Origin: Candidatus Onthocola gallistercoris
Lineage (GTDB): Bacteria; Bacillota; Clostridia; Lachnospirales; Lachnospiraceae
Reading direction: 5' to 3'
Length of the DNA stretch: 57,973 nt
Assembly (NCBI GenBank): GCA_018715345.1
Contig: DVLT01000027.1
Span: 1 to 57,973, forward strand
Position numbers and translations under genes: made by a program. Below the pieces are notes generated by a model. The model did no database searches. It had not been told where the DNA came from and saw nothing but the letters and a program-made list of their open reading frames with translations. Shown piece by piece: positions 1-7,042 of the stretch; the stretch's first letter is position 1; every line of letters starts with the position of its first letter.

Positions 1-72
1 CAAGCTTTTTTTCAACTTTTTTGGTCTCAGCCTTTAAAGTCAAGACCACCTGCTTAGCCGGTGGCTTGCTCT

Positions 73-207
73 GCCCCTATAAGGGGCTATTACCTGCTTG
101 CGCCCGGAAGGCGCACTGAAAGCCTGCCAACTGCACCACATTTTCAGCTGCCCCCTCCGGGGGCTTTTTCAGTGCTTCCTTATTCCGGCTCAGCCCCATT
201 TGGGGCT
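73..207 (-). ncRNA. Hairpin-rich possible structured RNA in the IS arm
   Basis: Four compact GC-rich hairpins lie in a row: AGCCCCA/TGGGGCT (192-207), GCCCCC/GGGGGC (150-164), GCGCC/GGCGC (100-114) and GCCCCT/AGGGGC (73-87). A perfect 9-bp long-range pairing, GCACTGAAA (113-121) with TTTCAGTGC (167-175), encloses the second hairpin. Transcribed from the minus strand, the region would follow tnpA and end at the right-end palindrome, which is where omega-RNA lies in TnpB-bearing relatives. No TnpB is present, so it could be an omega-RNA relic, another RNA, or DNA structure used in transposition. The RNA function is inference only. Confidence 0.35.
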
Positions 208-247
208 TGCTGGTTTGCTTTGACTTCCTACTACCTCTCCAAGAGGT

Positions 248-721
248 TTATTTCTTGTTTTTCCTCACCGGCTCACCCGTAAACGGGTCGATGTATTCTA
301 CTAATGTCATCTGGTCATATTCTAGATCCTCTTTTATCTGGTTTTGAATATAGGCTTTGATCGCAGCTGTATTTTTCCCCACCGTATCTACGTAATAGCC
401 TCGGCACCAGAAATGCCTGTTCCCATATTTATACTTTAGAGCCGCATGTCTTTCGAATATCATCAGTGAACTTTTCCCTTTTAAATACCCCACAATTTCT
501 GATACAGAATATTTGGGGGGTATCCTAACCAACATATGGATATGGTCTGGACAGCACTCTGCCTCTATAATTTCTATCCCTTTCCTTCTGCACAATGTTC
601 CTAATATCTGACCGACATCGGCTTTGATCTGTTTATATATGATCTGCCTACGATATTTTGGTGCAAAAACAATATGATACTTGCATTCCCATTTTGTATG
701 GGCTAAACTATTTACGTCCAT
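248..721 (-). CDS. tnpA: IS200-type HUH transposase TnpA
   Basis: Single-strand-specific Y1 transposase of the IS200/IS605 family, which cuts and joins element ends as single-stranded DNA. The HUH metal site is visible as PDHIHML about mid-protein, and the likely catalytic tyrosine lies in the later YIQNQ segment. The ATG at 721 is preferred over the more upstream one because it has GGAG nine bases ahead and gives 157 residues, close to the family norm of about 140-155. The reading frame is intact, so the protein may be active. The ribosome site is locked in a hairpin (731-786), as is known for IS200. Confidence 0.88.
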   Translation of the reverse strand: MDVNSLAHTKWECKYHIVFAPKYRRQIIYKQIKADVGQILGTLCRRKGIEIIEAECCPDHIHMLVRIPPKYSVSEIVGYLKGKSSLMIFERHAALKYKYGNRHFWCRGYYVDTVGKNTAAIKAYIQNQIKEDLEYDQMTLVEYIDPFTGEPVRKNKK

Positions 722-730
722 TCTTTGGAT

Positions 731-786
731 CTCCTGTGCTATTTTATTTGTGGTTTGCAGACCCATATCTTATCATAGCACAGGAG
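731..786 (-). promoter_or_regulatory. Ribosome-site-sequestering hairpin of tnpA
   Basis: A perfect 12-bp inverted repeat, CTCCTGTGCTAT with ATAGCACAGGAG on the minus strand, folds the tnpA leader so that the GGAG ribosome site lies inside the stem. IS200 elements are known to limit transposase synthesis with such a leader hairpin, so the role is well supported by precedent. Confidence 0.7.
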
Positions 787-814
787 TTCTTACTTTGATC
801 TGAAGATCTGCCCT

Positions 815-841
815 CCCCCTGCCTAGCAGGGGGGTTTTTTT
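815..841 (+). terminator. GC-rich hairpin plus T-run at IS left side
   Basis: The stem CCCCCTGC/GCAGGGGG has a 3-base loop and is followed on the plus strand by seven T. It reads as a plus-strand terminator and may also serve as a left-end structure of the IS element. Confidence 0.55.
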
Positions 842-851
842 ATTGTTATAC

Positions 852-888
852 AACAAAAAGCAGGCGTCAATCTGTAAATTGACGCCCG
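852..888 (-). terminator. Terminator of the upp-marR-MNT-HEPN run
   Basis: A hairpin with arms of about 10 bp (CGGGCGTCAATTT against a mirrored AGATTGACGCCTG) starts about ten bases past the HEPN stop codon. It is followed by TTTTTG on the minus strand, a Rho-independent terminator. Confidence 0.75.
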
Positions 889-898
889 CTGCCCGTAT

Positions 899-1288
899 TC
901 ACATCCAATGATCATCTATTTCCCTTTTTAGATCCAAAAACATTTGATAGAACTGATCCTTTGTCTGCCGTACGATATCCTGTGCTACCCCCTTGTTACA
1001 GGCATGTGCCACATTATTCCGTGCTGCCAAAGCCTGCAGCCATAAAGCTTCGTCTTTGATCATCCCGGCCTGATACGCTGTTTTCAGAATACTTTTCGGT
1101 GAACCTGTCCGAAAATCGGCCAGGCCGTTTTCCTCCATGACTTCTTTCATAGCCTTCCAGGACTGCTCGAAGCATATTTCATACAATCCCACAAGTCCTG
1201 TCATCACCACATTGTCATAAGGTTCACTGTACAAAAAAATGTCTTTTAAATTAGTCAAAGCTGCGCAAAAATTTTCATATTTCCTCAT
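899..1288 (-). CDS. HEPN protein (HI0074-like) of an MNT/HEPN pair
   Basis: All-alpha HEPN protein of the nucleotidyltransferase-substrate-binding (HI0074/HepT-like) family, about 129 residues. The HEPN motif R-x4-H is seen as RNNVAH, R90 and H95 counted from this start. In toxin HepT proteins the motif reads R-x4-H-x-Y and the partner MntA modifies that tyrosine; here the position is cysteine (HAC, C97, codon TGT, one base from a Tyr codon). The start is set at the ATG that overlaps the MNT gene by 14 bases, because the upstream frame lacks family likeness. Translational coupling with the MNT partner is likely. It may be a toxin-antitoxin pair or a non-toxic housekeeping variant. Confidence 0.75.
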   Translation of the reverse strand: MRKYENFCAALTNLKDIFLYSEPYDNVVMTGLVGLYEICFEQSWKAMKEVMEENGLADFRTGSPKSILKTAYQAGMIKDEALWLQALAARNNVAHACNKGVAQDIVRQTKDQFYQMFLDLKREIDDHWM

Positions 1289-1562
1289 AAATAACGACAC
1301 CTTCCCGTCGGATGGAGTCCAGCAGCTCTGGCTCCACGTAACCATCCAGATCAACGATATCATATTTCAAAAGCGTGGATGTATCTTCATCAACGTCCAA
1401 AAGAAAGGAGGCGGTCTCCCCGCCGGAAACAGCCAGATCGATATCGCTTGTCTTTTTGAAATCGCCGCGAGCTCTTGATCCAAACAGGATCAGCTTTTTG
1501 ATCCCATGCTGTTTTGCGAGCAGAATGATCTCATCCCAAAGTCCCTGTCCTATACCACTCAT
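1275..1562 (-). CDS. MNT minimal nucleotidyltransferase (antitoxin-type)
   Basis: Minimal nucleotidyltransferase of the Pol-beta superfamily, 95 residues. The signature GSRARGD...SDIDLAV supplies the GS motif and the two metal-binding aspartates, so the active site looks complete. In MntA/HepT systems this protein adds AMP to the HEPN toxin and neutralises it. The ATG at 1562 is chosen because GGGAGGA lies just upstream and the longer frame gives residues without family likeness. It sits 25 bases after the marR gene and overlaps the HEPN gene, so all are probably co-transcribed. Confidence 0.8.
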   Translation of the reverse strand: MSGIGQGLWDEIILLAKQHGIKKLILFGSRARGDFKKTSDIDLAVSGGETASFLLDVDEDTSTLLKYDIVDLDGYVEPELLDSIRREGVVIYEEI

Positions 1563-1587
1563 ACTGCGTCCTCCCATACCCGGCCCG

Positions 1588-2085
1588 CTAGTGTTCCTTG
1601 CCGCGCTTCCCTCCGGCCATGAAGCCGTCGGCCAGCGCGTCAAAGATGGCCATCATATCCTGCTGATATTCTTCCGGGATATGATCCAGCCGCTTGAAGA
1701 TCTCCCGAAAACAGGAGTCATAAATAAAATCCACATATTCTCCGTAGGCTTCCTTTCCCTGATCAGTCACCTGCAGATAAATCTCCTTATGATTATCCGG
1801 AGACTGCTCCTTTGTCACATACCCTTTTTCCATCAGCCCCTTGACGTTATTGGAAAATGTTCCCCTTGTGATACCCATCGAAGCCGCAATATCCACCATC
1901 TTCATCCGACCCTCTGCCTTTACGATCGCTTCCAACGTCTGGATAGCCGCCGATGAAAGCTCCACATCCGTCCCCTCCATGGGATAGGCAGATGTATAAG
2001 TCCGGGCATATATATTAAAAAAACGGAACATCCTTTCCACAAAAGCTCCATTCTTTCCCATCCACTCAAGCATACATATATCCAT
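1588..2085 (-). CDS. MarR-family transcriptional regulator
   Basis: Winged-helix MarR regulator of 165 residues. The helix-turn-helix region is around residues 60-95 (MVDIAASMGITRGTFSNNV), followed by a wing with EQSPDNHKEIYL. It lies eight bases after upp and 25 before the MNT gene, in one apparent minus-strand operon. The ligand is unknown. The position inside a upp operon is not typical of a drug-sensing MarR gene. Confidence 0.8.
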   Translation of the reverse strand: MDICMLEWMGKNGAFVERMFRFFNIYARTYTSAYPMEGTDVELSSAAIQTLEAIVKAEGRMKMVDIAASMGITRGTFSNNVKGLMEKGYVTKEQSPDNHKEIYLQVTDQGKEAYGEYVDFIYDSCFREIFKRLDHIPEEYQQDMMAIFDALADGFMAGGKRGKEH

Positions 2086-2093
2086 CCTTTTCC

Positions 2094-2723
2094 TTACTTT
2101 GTCCCGAAGATACGGTCCCCCGCATCTCCCAGGCCCGGACAGATATAGGCGTTTTCATTCAGACATCTGTCCAGATGTCCGCAGTAGATCTGCACATCCG
2201 GATGGGCTGCACGGAGGGCTTCAAGCCCCTCCGGCGCAGCGATGATACACATGAACTTGATCTGTTTTCCGCCCCGCTGCTTGATAAAATCCACAGCGGC
2301 AACGGCTGATCCGCCGGTGGCCAGCATGGGATCGGTGACAACAATAAGTCTTTCCCCGATGGCTTCCGGCAGCTTGCAGTAATACTCATGGGGCAGATGA
2401 GTCTGTGGATCTCTGTAGAGGCCGATATGTCCCACCCTTGCCGAAGGCACCAGGGTGAGCATGCCGCCCACCATACCCAGGCCCGCCCGCAGTATCGGGA
2501 CAACCGCCAGTTTTTTGCCGGCGATAAAAGGCGTCCTGCACGTCTCCAGCGGCGTCTTTACTTCCACCTCTTCCATGGGAAGATCTCTCAGAGCCTCATA
2601 CCCCATCAAAACAGTGATCTCCTCCACCAGTTTCCGAAATTCATTGGTTCCTGTGCCTGCTTCTCTCAGCTTGGATATTTTATGCTGGATCAGCGGATGA
2701 TCCATGAAATAAACATTGTCCAT
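2094..2723 (-). CDS. upp: Uracil phosphoribosyltransferase
   Basis: Cytoplasmic salvage enzyme making UMP from uracil and PRPP. The 209 residues match the family length. The PRPP-binding loop [10 protein letters not shown] and the C-terminal uracil-binding region ([12 protein letters not shown]) are both present. It heads a minus-strand run with marR and the MNT/HEPN pair. A TATACT hexamer lies about 50 bases upstream but without a good -35 box. Confidence 0.95.
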   Translation of the reverse strand: MDNVYFMDHPLIQHKISKLREAGTGTNEFRKLVEEITVLMGYEALRDLPMEEVEVKTPLETCRTPFIAGKKLAVVPILRAGLGMVGGMLTLVPSARVGHIGLYRDPQTHLPHEYYCKLPEAIGERLIVVTDPMLATGGSAVAAVDFIKQRGGKQIKFMCIIAAPEGLEALRAAHPDVQIYCGHLDRCLNENAYICPGLGDAGDRIFGTK

Positions 2724-2831
2724 ATATGATCGTTTCCTTTCCCCGGCAGCCGCCGCTCATTTCTTATCAGTATAAACGATTTGACTTTTTTTGTACAGCC
2801 TTGCGTTTTCACCGATAAGGGCCGCCGGCTG

Positions 2832-3539
2832 TCAGGAAGCCATCTGTTTTCTGATAAGGATCCAGCCGATCCCCATCACCGCCCCAGCGATCAAAAGCAG
2901 GATCAATGAGCCCACCGGGTAGGAAAAATTGCCTGCGGCCGAATCAAGCCAGCCGCCCGCCGGCCGAAGCAGTCTTACCACCAGGACGGAAACCCGTTCC
3001 GAGTTCAGACAAAATCCGATCCACAGCACCATGTAGATGCCGACCATTACACGGCCAAATTTCAGAGCCAAAATACCACAAAGCAGTCCGATACTCATGA
3101 TCAGCGGAAGGGCCGGATAAAGCCATCCCAGGATATCCATTGTCAGCACCGGCTCCATGGGCAGTTCCATATGGAAAGCGGATACCAGCGCTTTTTCCAG
3201 ATAAACAACACCGGTGACTGCCAGGGCCAACACCTCTGCGTATATGAGCTGGACCAAAAAATGAAATAGAAACCAGCCTTTTCTTGTCTGTCCCATCTGA
3301 ACCGCCAGGTTAAACTGCTTCATGGCAGCCAATGCTTCCATCACAAAAACGACCCCCACCAGCATCATACAGGCGAAGAAGCTGCCCATGGGAACCCATG
3401 ACTGTGCTTCATTGCCCACAGCTATTACAATGATATTCATCAAAATATATCCGAAAACAGCGGATGCCAAAACGAATCCCAGCATCCATAACATATTTGT
3501 CCGCTGCAGGCGGATCTCCGCTTTTAACGATCTGCTCAT
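2832..3539 (-). CDS. Membrane subunit of YtrA-type ABC operon (distal)
   Basis: Integral membrane protein of 235 residues with about six hydrophobic segments and a positive N-terminus. No named family is recognised beyond ABC-2-like permease character. It is the last gene of the GntR - ATPase - permease - permease cluster, 18 bases after the other membrane protein. It probably forms the channel with that protein and the upstream ATPase. The substrate is unknown; YtrA-type operons in Bacillus respond to cell-wall antibiotics. Confidence 0.7.
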   Translation of the reverse strand: MSRSLKAEIRLQRTNMLWMLGFVLASAVFGYILMNIIVIAVGNEAQSWVPMGSFFACMMLVGVVFVMEALAAMKQFNLAVQMGQTRKGWFLFHFLVQLIYAEVLALAVTGVVYLEKALVSAFHMELPMEPVLTMDILGWLYPALPLIMSIGLLCGILALKFGRVMVGIYMVLWIGFCLNSERVSVLVVRLLRPAGGWLDSAAGNFSYPVGSLILLLIAGAVMGIGWILIRKQMAS

Positions 3540-3557
3540 AACGATACATCCTTTCTA

Positions 3558-4229
3558 CTATATGTAAAGCTGGGCTTTACGGAATACCAGGTGCATGACC
3601 ACAATGCCTGCCGCAAACACGCATATTCCCGCCGCAAACAGTATACCTGCGCTGATCCAGCTGAAAATATGTCCGACAAGCCAGTAAAATGCATCGCCGC
3701 CGCTGGCCATCACATAACCAAAGACGCCGCCAAAGGCCGCTCCGACTAAGGCGCAGATGGCCACTCCCAGTTTACCGTACCGGACATACAGCACTGAAAA
3801 TGCCAGACCGATACCTTCAAAAAACAGCATCACCCCTGTGATCAGGCTGCAGGCAAGAAGGGCATCCATGGCTTGCATATGGAACAAAGCTGCAAAAACA
3901 GCAGCCAGGATCACGAACATCAAGGCATCTATGGTCAACAGACAAAAGATGAAATTCCGATGGGTTTTCCCTCGGTGGGCCCTGAAAGACAGGACAACCG
4001 GATAATAAGTTTTGAAAAAGCCAAGTATGTAGATAAAAACCCAGAAGGCGGCAGCCAGCACAATGTACATGGGCAGCATACTGAGGAAAAACCAGATATA
4101 ACCGCCTTCAATCTCACCCGCCGAACCCACGAGAGCGAATACCTCCAGGATCAAAGCCACCACGCCGATCATCCCCACATTCTGGAGTATCTGGCTGATC
4201 CAGAAGCGGACCGTACTTTTTCTCTTCAT
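3558..4229 (-). CDS. Membrane subunit of YtrA-type ABC operon (proximal)
   Basis: Integral membrane protein of 223 residues with six predicted membrane helices, some rich in Gly and Ala. It overlaps the ATPase gene by four bases (ATGA), which implies translational coupling and a shared complex. There is no clear homology beyond ABC-2-type transporter subunits. It should pair with the second membrane protein downstream. Confidence 0.72.
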   Translation of the reverse strand: MKRKSTVRFWISQILQNVGMIGVVALILEVFALVGSAGEIEGGYIWFFLSMLPMYIVLAAAFWVFIYILGFFKTYYPVVLSFRAHRGKTHRNFIFCLLTIDALMFVILAAVFAALFHMQAMDALLACSLITGVMLFFEGIGLAFSVLYVRYGKLGVAICALVGAAFGGVFGYVMASGGDAFYWLVGHIFSWISAGILFAAGICVFAAGIVVMHLVFRKAQLYI

Positions 4230-5110
4230 ACATGTTCCTCCTCACCGCACAAGGCTACAAATACCTGCTGAAGGGTCATGGGTCGGATATCCACATCCCG
4301 GGAATCGTCCACGGACTGTCCCTCTTTCAGATAAGCCATCACCAGTTTACCTCGACCGATCCGTTCAGCATGGTGGGTTTCCAATCCCCGGACCGCCGCA
4401 TCCACTTCATCGTCCCGGCCACTGACGTAGACACATTTTTCCAAAAGTTCTTCTGTATTTTCCTTTAACAGGATCCGTCCTTTGTCGATCATGATCACTT
4501 CTTCAAACACATTGGCCGCTTCCTCTATGATGTGGGTGGAAATGAGGAACGTCCGCCCCGTATCGTTGAACTCTTCCAGAAGGATCTGATAAAACTGCTC
4601 TCTAGCCACCACATCCAGGCCGGCCACCGGTTCATCCAAAAGTGTAAACTCGGCCTTGCTGGCAAGAGCCACTATGATGGTGACCATGGACATCATACCT
4701 TTGGACAGTTTGCATATTCTCTTTTTCACATCCAGCTGGAACAGACGGGTCAGACGGTCCGCCATCGCCGGATCCCAGTTCGGAAAATAGATCGATGCGA
4801 TCTTTAAGTACTCCTTGACTTTCATGGAATTGGCGCTCATACCGCTCATGGGATTCAACTCCCTTGAAAAGCAGATCTTATCCAGCGCTTTTGGATTCTC
4901 CCAAACCGGCAGTCCATCGCAGGTCACTTCTCCGCTGGTGGCCGGATTCTGAGCGGTCATGATCGAAAGCAGCGTTGTCTTTCCGGCTCCGTTTCTTCCG
5001 ATCAGTCCATAAATCTTTCCATGGTCCAGCGAAAGATCCACCTGGTCCAGCACCGTCTTTTTTCCGTATTTTTTTATGATATCTTTACACACTAATCCTT
5101 CCATCATCAT
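4226..5110 (-). CDS. ABC transporter ATP-binding protein (YtrB-like)
   Basis: ATPase subunit of 294 residues. Walker A is GRNGAGKTT, the signature region is degenerate (LSKGMM) and Walker B is FTLLDEP with the catalytic Glu, followed by a switch His (ISTH). The LSKGMM form of the signature is common in YtrB/BcrA-like exporters. Three successive ATG codons follow AAGGAGG; the third has the best spacing, so the true start may be six bases further in. It overlaps both neighbours by four bases. Confidence 0.85.
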   Translation of the reverse strand: MMMEGLVCKDIIKKYGKKTVLDQVDLSLDHGKIYGLIGRNGAGKTTLLSIMTAQNPATSGEVTCDGLPVWENPKALDKICFSRELNPMSGMSANSMKVKEYLKIASIYFPNWDPAMADRLTRLFQLDVKKRICKLSKGMMSMVTIIVALASKAEFTLLDEPVAGLDVVAREQFYQILLEEFNDTGRTFLISTHIIEEAANVFEEVIMIDKGRILLKENTEELLEKCVYVSGRDDEVDAAVRGLETHHAERIGRGKLVMAYLKEGQSVDDSRDVDIRPMTLQQVFVALCGEEEHV

Positions 5111-5481
5111 TTTCCTCCTTCATGTCCGTCTTGGATCATGGCAATAACTTCCTGCTTCGTGATACCCAGTCCTTCCGCTTCCTGAAGCAAGCTTTTTATA
5201 TAGGTATCGTAAAATGATTTCTTTCTCTTTGATACGATCATCTGTTTGGCTCCATCTGCCACAAACATACCTATCCCCCGTTTCTTATACAAAATACCTT
5301 CGTCCACCAAAAGGTTGATCCCTTTTGCCGCTGTAGCCGGATTGATCGTATAAATCTTTGCCAGCTCGTTTGTGCTTGGTACTTTTTCCTCTTCCTGGAT
5401 GATATCCCTTAAAATATCATTCTCGATCTTTTCTTTGATCTGGATATATATGGACTTTTCCTGGGTCAGCAATTCTTTCAC
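5107..5481 (-). CDS. GntR-family regulator, YtrA subfamily
   Basis: Short GntR regulator of 124 residues: an N-terminal winged helix (VPSTNELAKIYTINPATAAKG) followed by only about 50 residues, as in the YtrA subfamily that lacks a large effector domain. It is first in the ABC operon and very likely represses it. The promoter just upstream has a -10 box directly abutted by an inverted repeat (5589-5608), the expected place for its operator. Confidence 0.88.
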   Translation of the reverse strand: MKELLTQEKSIYIQIKEKIENDILRDIIQEEEKVPSTNELAKIYTINPATAAKGINLLVDEGILYKKRGIGMFVADGAKQMIVSKRKKSFYDTYIKSLLQEAEGLGITKQEVIAMIQDGHEGGK

Positions 5482-5588
5482 ATCTCTTCACATCCTCCCG
5501 ATATCTGCATCGCCTGGCTATCGATCTGCTTTAGCTTTGTATGCATCTTCCGATCCTTTTCCGTCTTTTTAGTTGCTTACTTAAATGG

Positions 5589-5636
5589 TTCATTACTTGT
5601 GTAATTAACTATATCATTTCTGCCATTCTCTGTCAA
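5589..5636 (-). promoter_or_regulatory. Promoter and operator of the GntR-ABC operon
   Basis: On the minus strand TTGACA (5631-5636), a 17-base spacer and TATAGT (5608-5613) form a near-ideal sigma-A promoter. It is followed at once by the inverted repeat TTAATTAC-ACAA-GTAATGAA (5589-5608), with seven of eight positions matched. The repeat covers the transcription start and fits autorepression by the GntR protein. The rest of the gap up to 5779 is AT-rich, with no gene seen. Confidence 0.75.
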
Positions 5637-5779
5637 CAGGCTCCTGTAAATTTTACATTTTGACATATTTCCAGCCATATTTTTCATATTCTTAACATGA
5701 ACTTAACCCAACCCGTCTTGAAGGTCCTTCACCCTTTTGCTACACTTAAAAACGGATTCAAAGGAGGGTTACTATTATT

Positions 5780-6094
5780 ATGGGAGAATTTTTAGTATAC
5801 AGCCTTCTCGCTTTCCTTTTTGCCATTGTGGGATGGACATCCTACAACGCAAAAAGGCCGGCGGGGTTCTGGACTTTTGTCAAGGCCCCCCGGGTGACCG
5901 ATCTGGAAAAATATAACCATGCCGTTGGCCGCCTCTGGTATTTCTTTGCAGCTATTTTCCTGATATTTAGCCTGGCTTCTCTGGTGGGACAGAACGGCAC
6001 TGTGGCCATCGCCACATTACCTTGCGCTGCCATTGCCGTGTTCGGCGTGTTCATGGTTTATTTCCGGATCGAAGAAAAATATCGTGTCAAATAA
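5780..6094 (+). CDS. Small membrane protein (DUF3784-like)
   Basis: A 104-residue membrane protein with three hydrophobic stretches (about residues 3-20, 50-68 and 74-94) and a conserved-looking NHAVGRLW segment after the first. The layout resembles small DUF3784-type membrane proteins of Firmicutes; that assignment is tentative. It has a strong ribosome site (AAAGGAGG) and its own terminator, so it is monocistronic. Function is unknown. Confidence 0.75.
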   Translation: MGEFLVYSLLAFLFAIVGWTSYNAKRPAGFWTFVKAPRVTDLEKYNHAVGRLWYFFAAIFLIFSLASLVGQNGTVAIATLPCAAIAVFGVFMVYFRIEEKYRVK

Positions 6095-6140
6095 AATACA
6101 GCCCGTTATCCATCAGGATAAGGGCTGTATTTTATTTTTT
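6093..6140 (+). terminator. Terminator of the small membrane protein gene
   Basis: A long stem (AAAATACAGCCC pairing with GGGCTGTATTTT, plus inner TTATCC/GGATAA) overlaps the stop region and is followed by TATTTTTT. This is a strong Rho-independent terminator. Confidence 0.9.
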
Positions 6141-6186
6141 CGGCAACTGTGCGATCTCAAAAATATTCCGTTCATTTGATCTAAAA

Positions 6187-6230
6187 ATGTTGTTTTAACA
6201 ACATACTTTTCGGCTTCTTTTTTATATAAT
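6187..6230 (+). promoter_or_regulatory. Palindrome and -10 box upstream of Fe-S gene
   Basis: The inverted repeat ATGTTGTT-TT-AACAACAT (6187-6204) is followed by a perfect TATAAT at 6225-6230. No -35 hexamer is present at 17 bases spacing. If the start site is seven bases past TATAAT, the palindrome centre lies near -41.5, the classic class II position of Crp/Fnr-family activators. The regulator is not identified. The arms contain TTGTT/AACAA, so a Rex-like repressor is a less likely alternative. Confidence 0.6.
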
Positions 6231-6273
6231 CATGATGAACACGAGATGATCATTTTAAAGGAGGCAACTTTTT

Positions 6274-6972
6274 ATGATAAGAAGAATCATACAGATCGAT
6301 GAAGAAAAATGCAATGGCTGCGGACTTTGTGCCAATGCCTGCCATGAAGGGGCCATTGGTATGGTGAATGGTAAAGCCCGTCTGCTGCGGGACGATTACT
6401 GTGATGGCCTTGGCGACTGCCTTCCATCCTGCCCCACCGGCGCCATCACATTCGTAGAGCGGGAAGCGGCTGCATATGACGAACAGGCTGTGCTTGCCCG
6501 CAAAGAACAAAAAGACAAGTCTGCCCATCCCTTTTCCTGTCCGGGCAGCATGTCCAGAACGTTGGAACATCCGGATGTACTGGAGACATCCGTTACAACA
6601 CCGGCTGCTTCCCATTTGAGCCAATGGCCGGTCCAGATCAAACTGGCTCCTTTATCGGCTCCCTATTTTAAAGATGCCCATCTGCTCATAGCTGCCGACT
6701 GTTCCGCCTACGCATACGGTCGTTTTCACCAGGATTTCATCCGGGGGAAGGTGACGCTGATCGGCTGTCCCAAGCTGGACGCCATCGATTATAGTGAAAA
6801 GCTAACGGAAATCCTTCGGCAAAATGATATCAAAGCCGTGACCATCGTCCGCATGGAAGTGCCTTGCTGTGGCGGATTGGAAGTTGCCGCCAAAAAGGCT
6901 CTTCAGGCCAGCGGTAAATTTATCCCATGGCAGGTTGTCACCTTGTCCATCGATGGCCGTATTCTGGAATAA
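6274..6972 (+). CDS. 4Fe-4S dicluster ferredoxin-domain protein
   Basis: A 232-residue cytoplasmic protein with an N-terminal two-cluster ferredoxin domain. Cluster I is CNGCGLCANAC, residues about 13-23. The second set, CDGLGDCLPSC, has C-x5-C-x3-C spacing rather than the normal C-x2-C-x2-C-x3-C. The remaining 150 residues contain further Cys (DCSAY, GCPKLD, PCCGG), suggesting another metal or redox site. In clostridia proteins of this form often lie beside hybrid-cluster-protein genes of nitrosative stress; that is recalled knowledge, and no hcp gene is in this window. It is monocistronic with an activator-type promoter. Confidence 0.8.
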   Translation: MIRRIIQIDEEKCNGCGLCANACHEGAIGMVNGKARLLRDDYCDGLGDCLPSCPTGAITFVEREAAAYDEQAVLARKEQKDKSAHPFSCPGSMSRTLEHPDVLETSVTTPAASHLSQWPVQIKLAPLSAPYFKDAHLLIAADCSAYAYGRFHQDFIRGKVTLIGCPKLDAIDYSEKLTEILRQNDIKAVTIVRMEVPCCGGLEVAAKKALQASGKFIPWQVVTLSIDGRILE

Positions 6973-6991
6973 ATATCGCCTGTAAGGATGC

Positions 6992-7029
6992 GCCAAAAAA
7001 TCAGGGAGGCTTCTTTTGCCTCCCTGATT
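6992..7029 (-). terminator. Terminator of the PTS-esterase operon
   Basis: A perfect 12-bp stem AATCAGGGAGGC/GCCTCCCTGATT with a 7-base loop is followed on the minus strand by a run of T. It ends the operon transcribed toward it and lies between two convergent genes, so it may also stop plus-strand transcripts. Confidence 0.85.
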
Positions 7030-7042
7030 GGATATCGGCTTT

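Larger units (their letters stand above)
1..845 (-). mobile_element. IS200/IS605-family element, tnpA only
   Basis: The element holds one HUH transposase gene and no tnpB. At its right side (41-68) there is an imperfect hairpin with arms CAAGCCACC and GGTGGTCTTG on the minus strand, carrying one unpaired T. Bulged imperfect palindromes of this kind are the sites TnpA binds in this family. The left side has a GC-rich hairpin (815-833). The outer ends are not certain: no cleavage tetranucleotide could be verified, so the limits given are approximate. Between tnpA and the right palindrome lies about 180 bases of hairpin-rich non-coding DNA, far more than a minimal IS200 needs. Confidence 0.7.

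Noticed and set aside
61-282. Plus-strand open frame over the hairpin arm of the IS element
   Set aside because: It is made up of the GC-rich hairpins read as codons, has no ribosome site and no protein likeness.
6187-6204. Rex operator
   Set aside because: Arms resemble TTGTT/AACAA, but the spacing is 2 bases rather than the longer Rex centre, and its place suits an activator.
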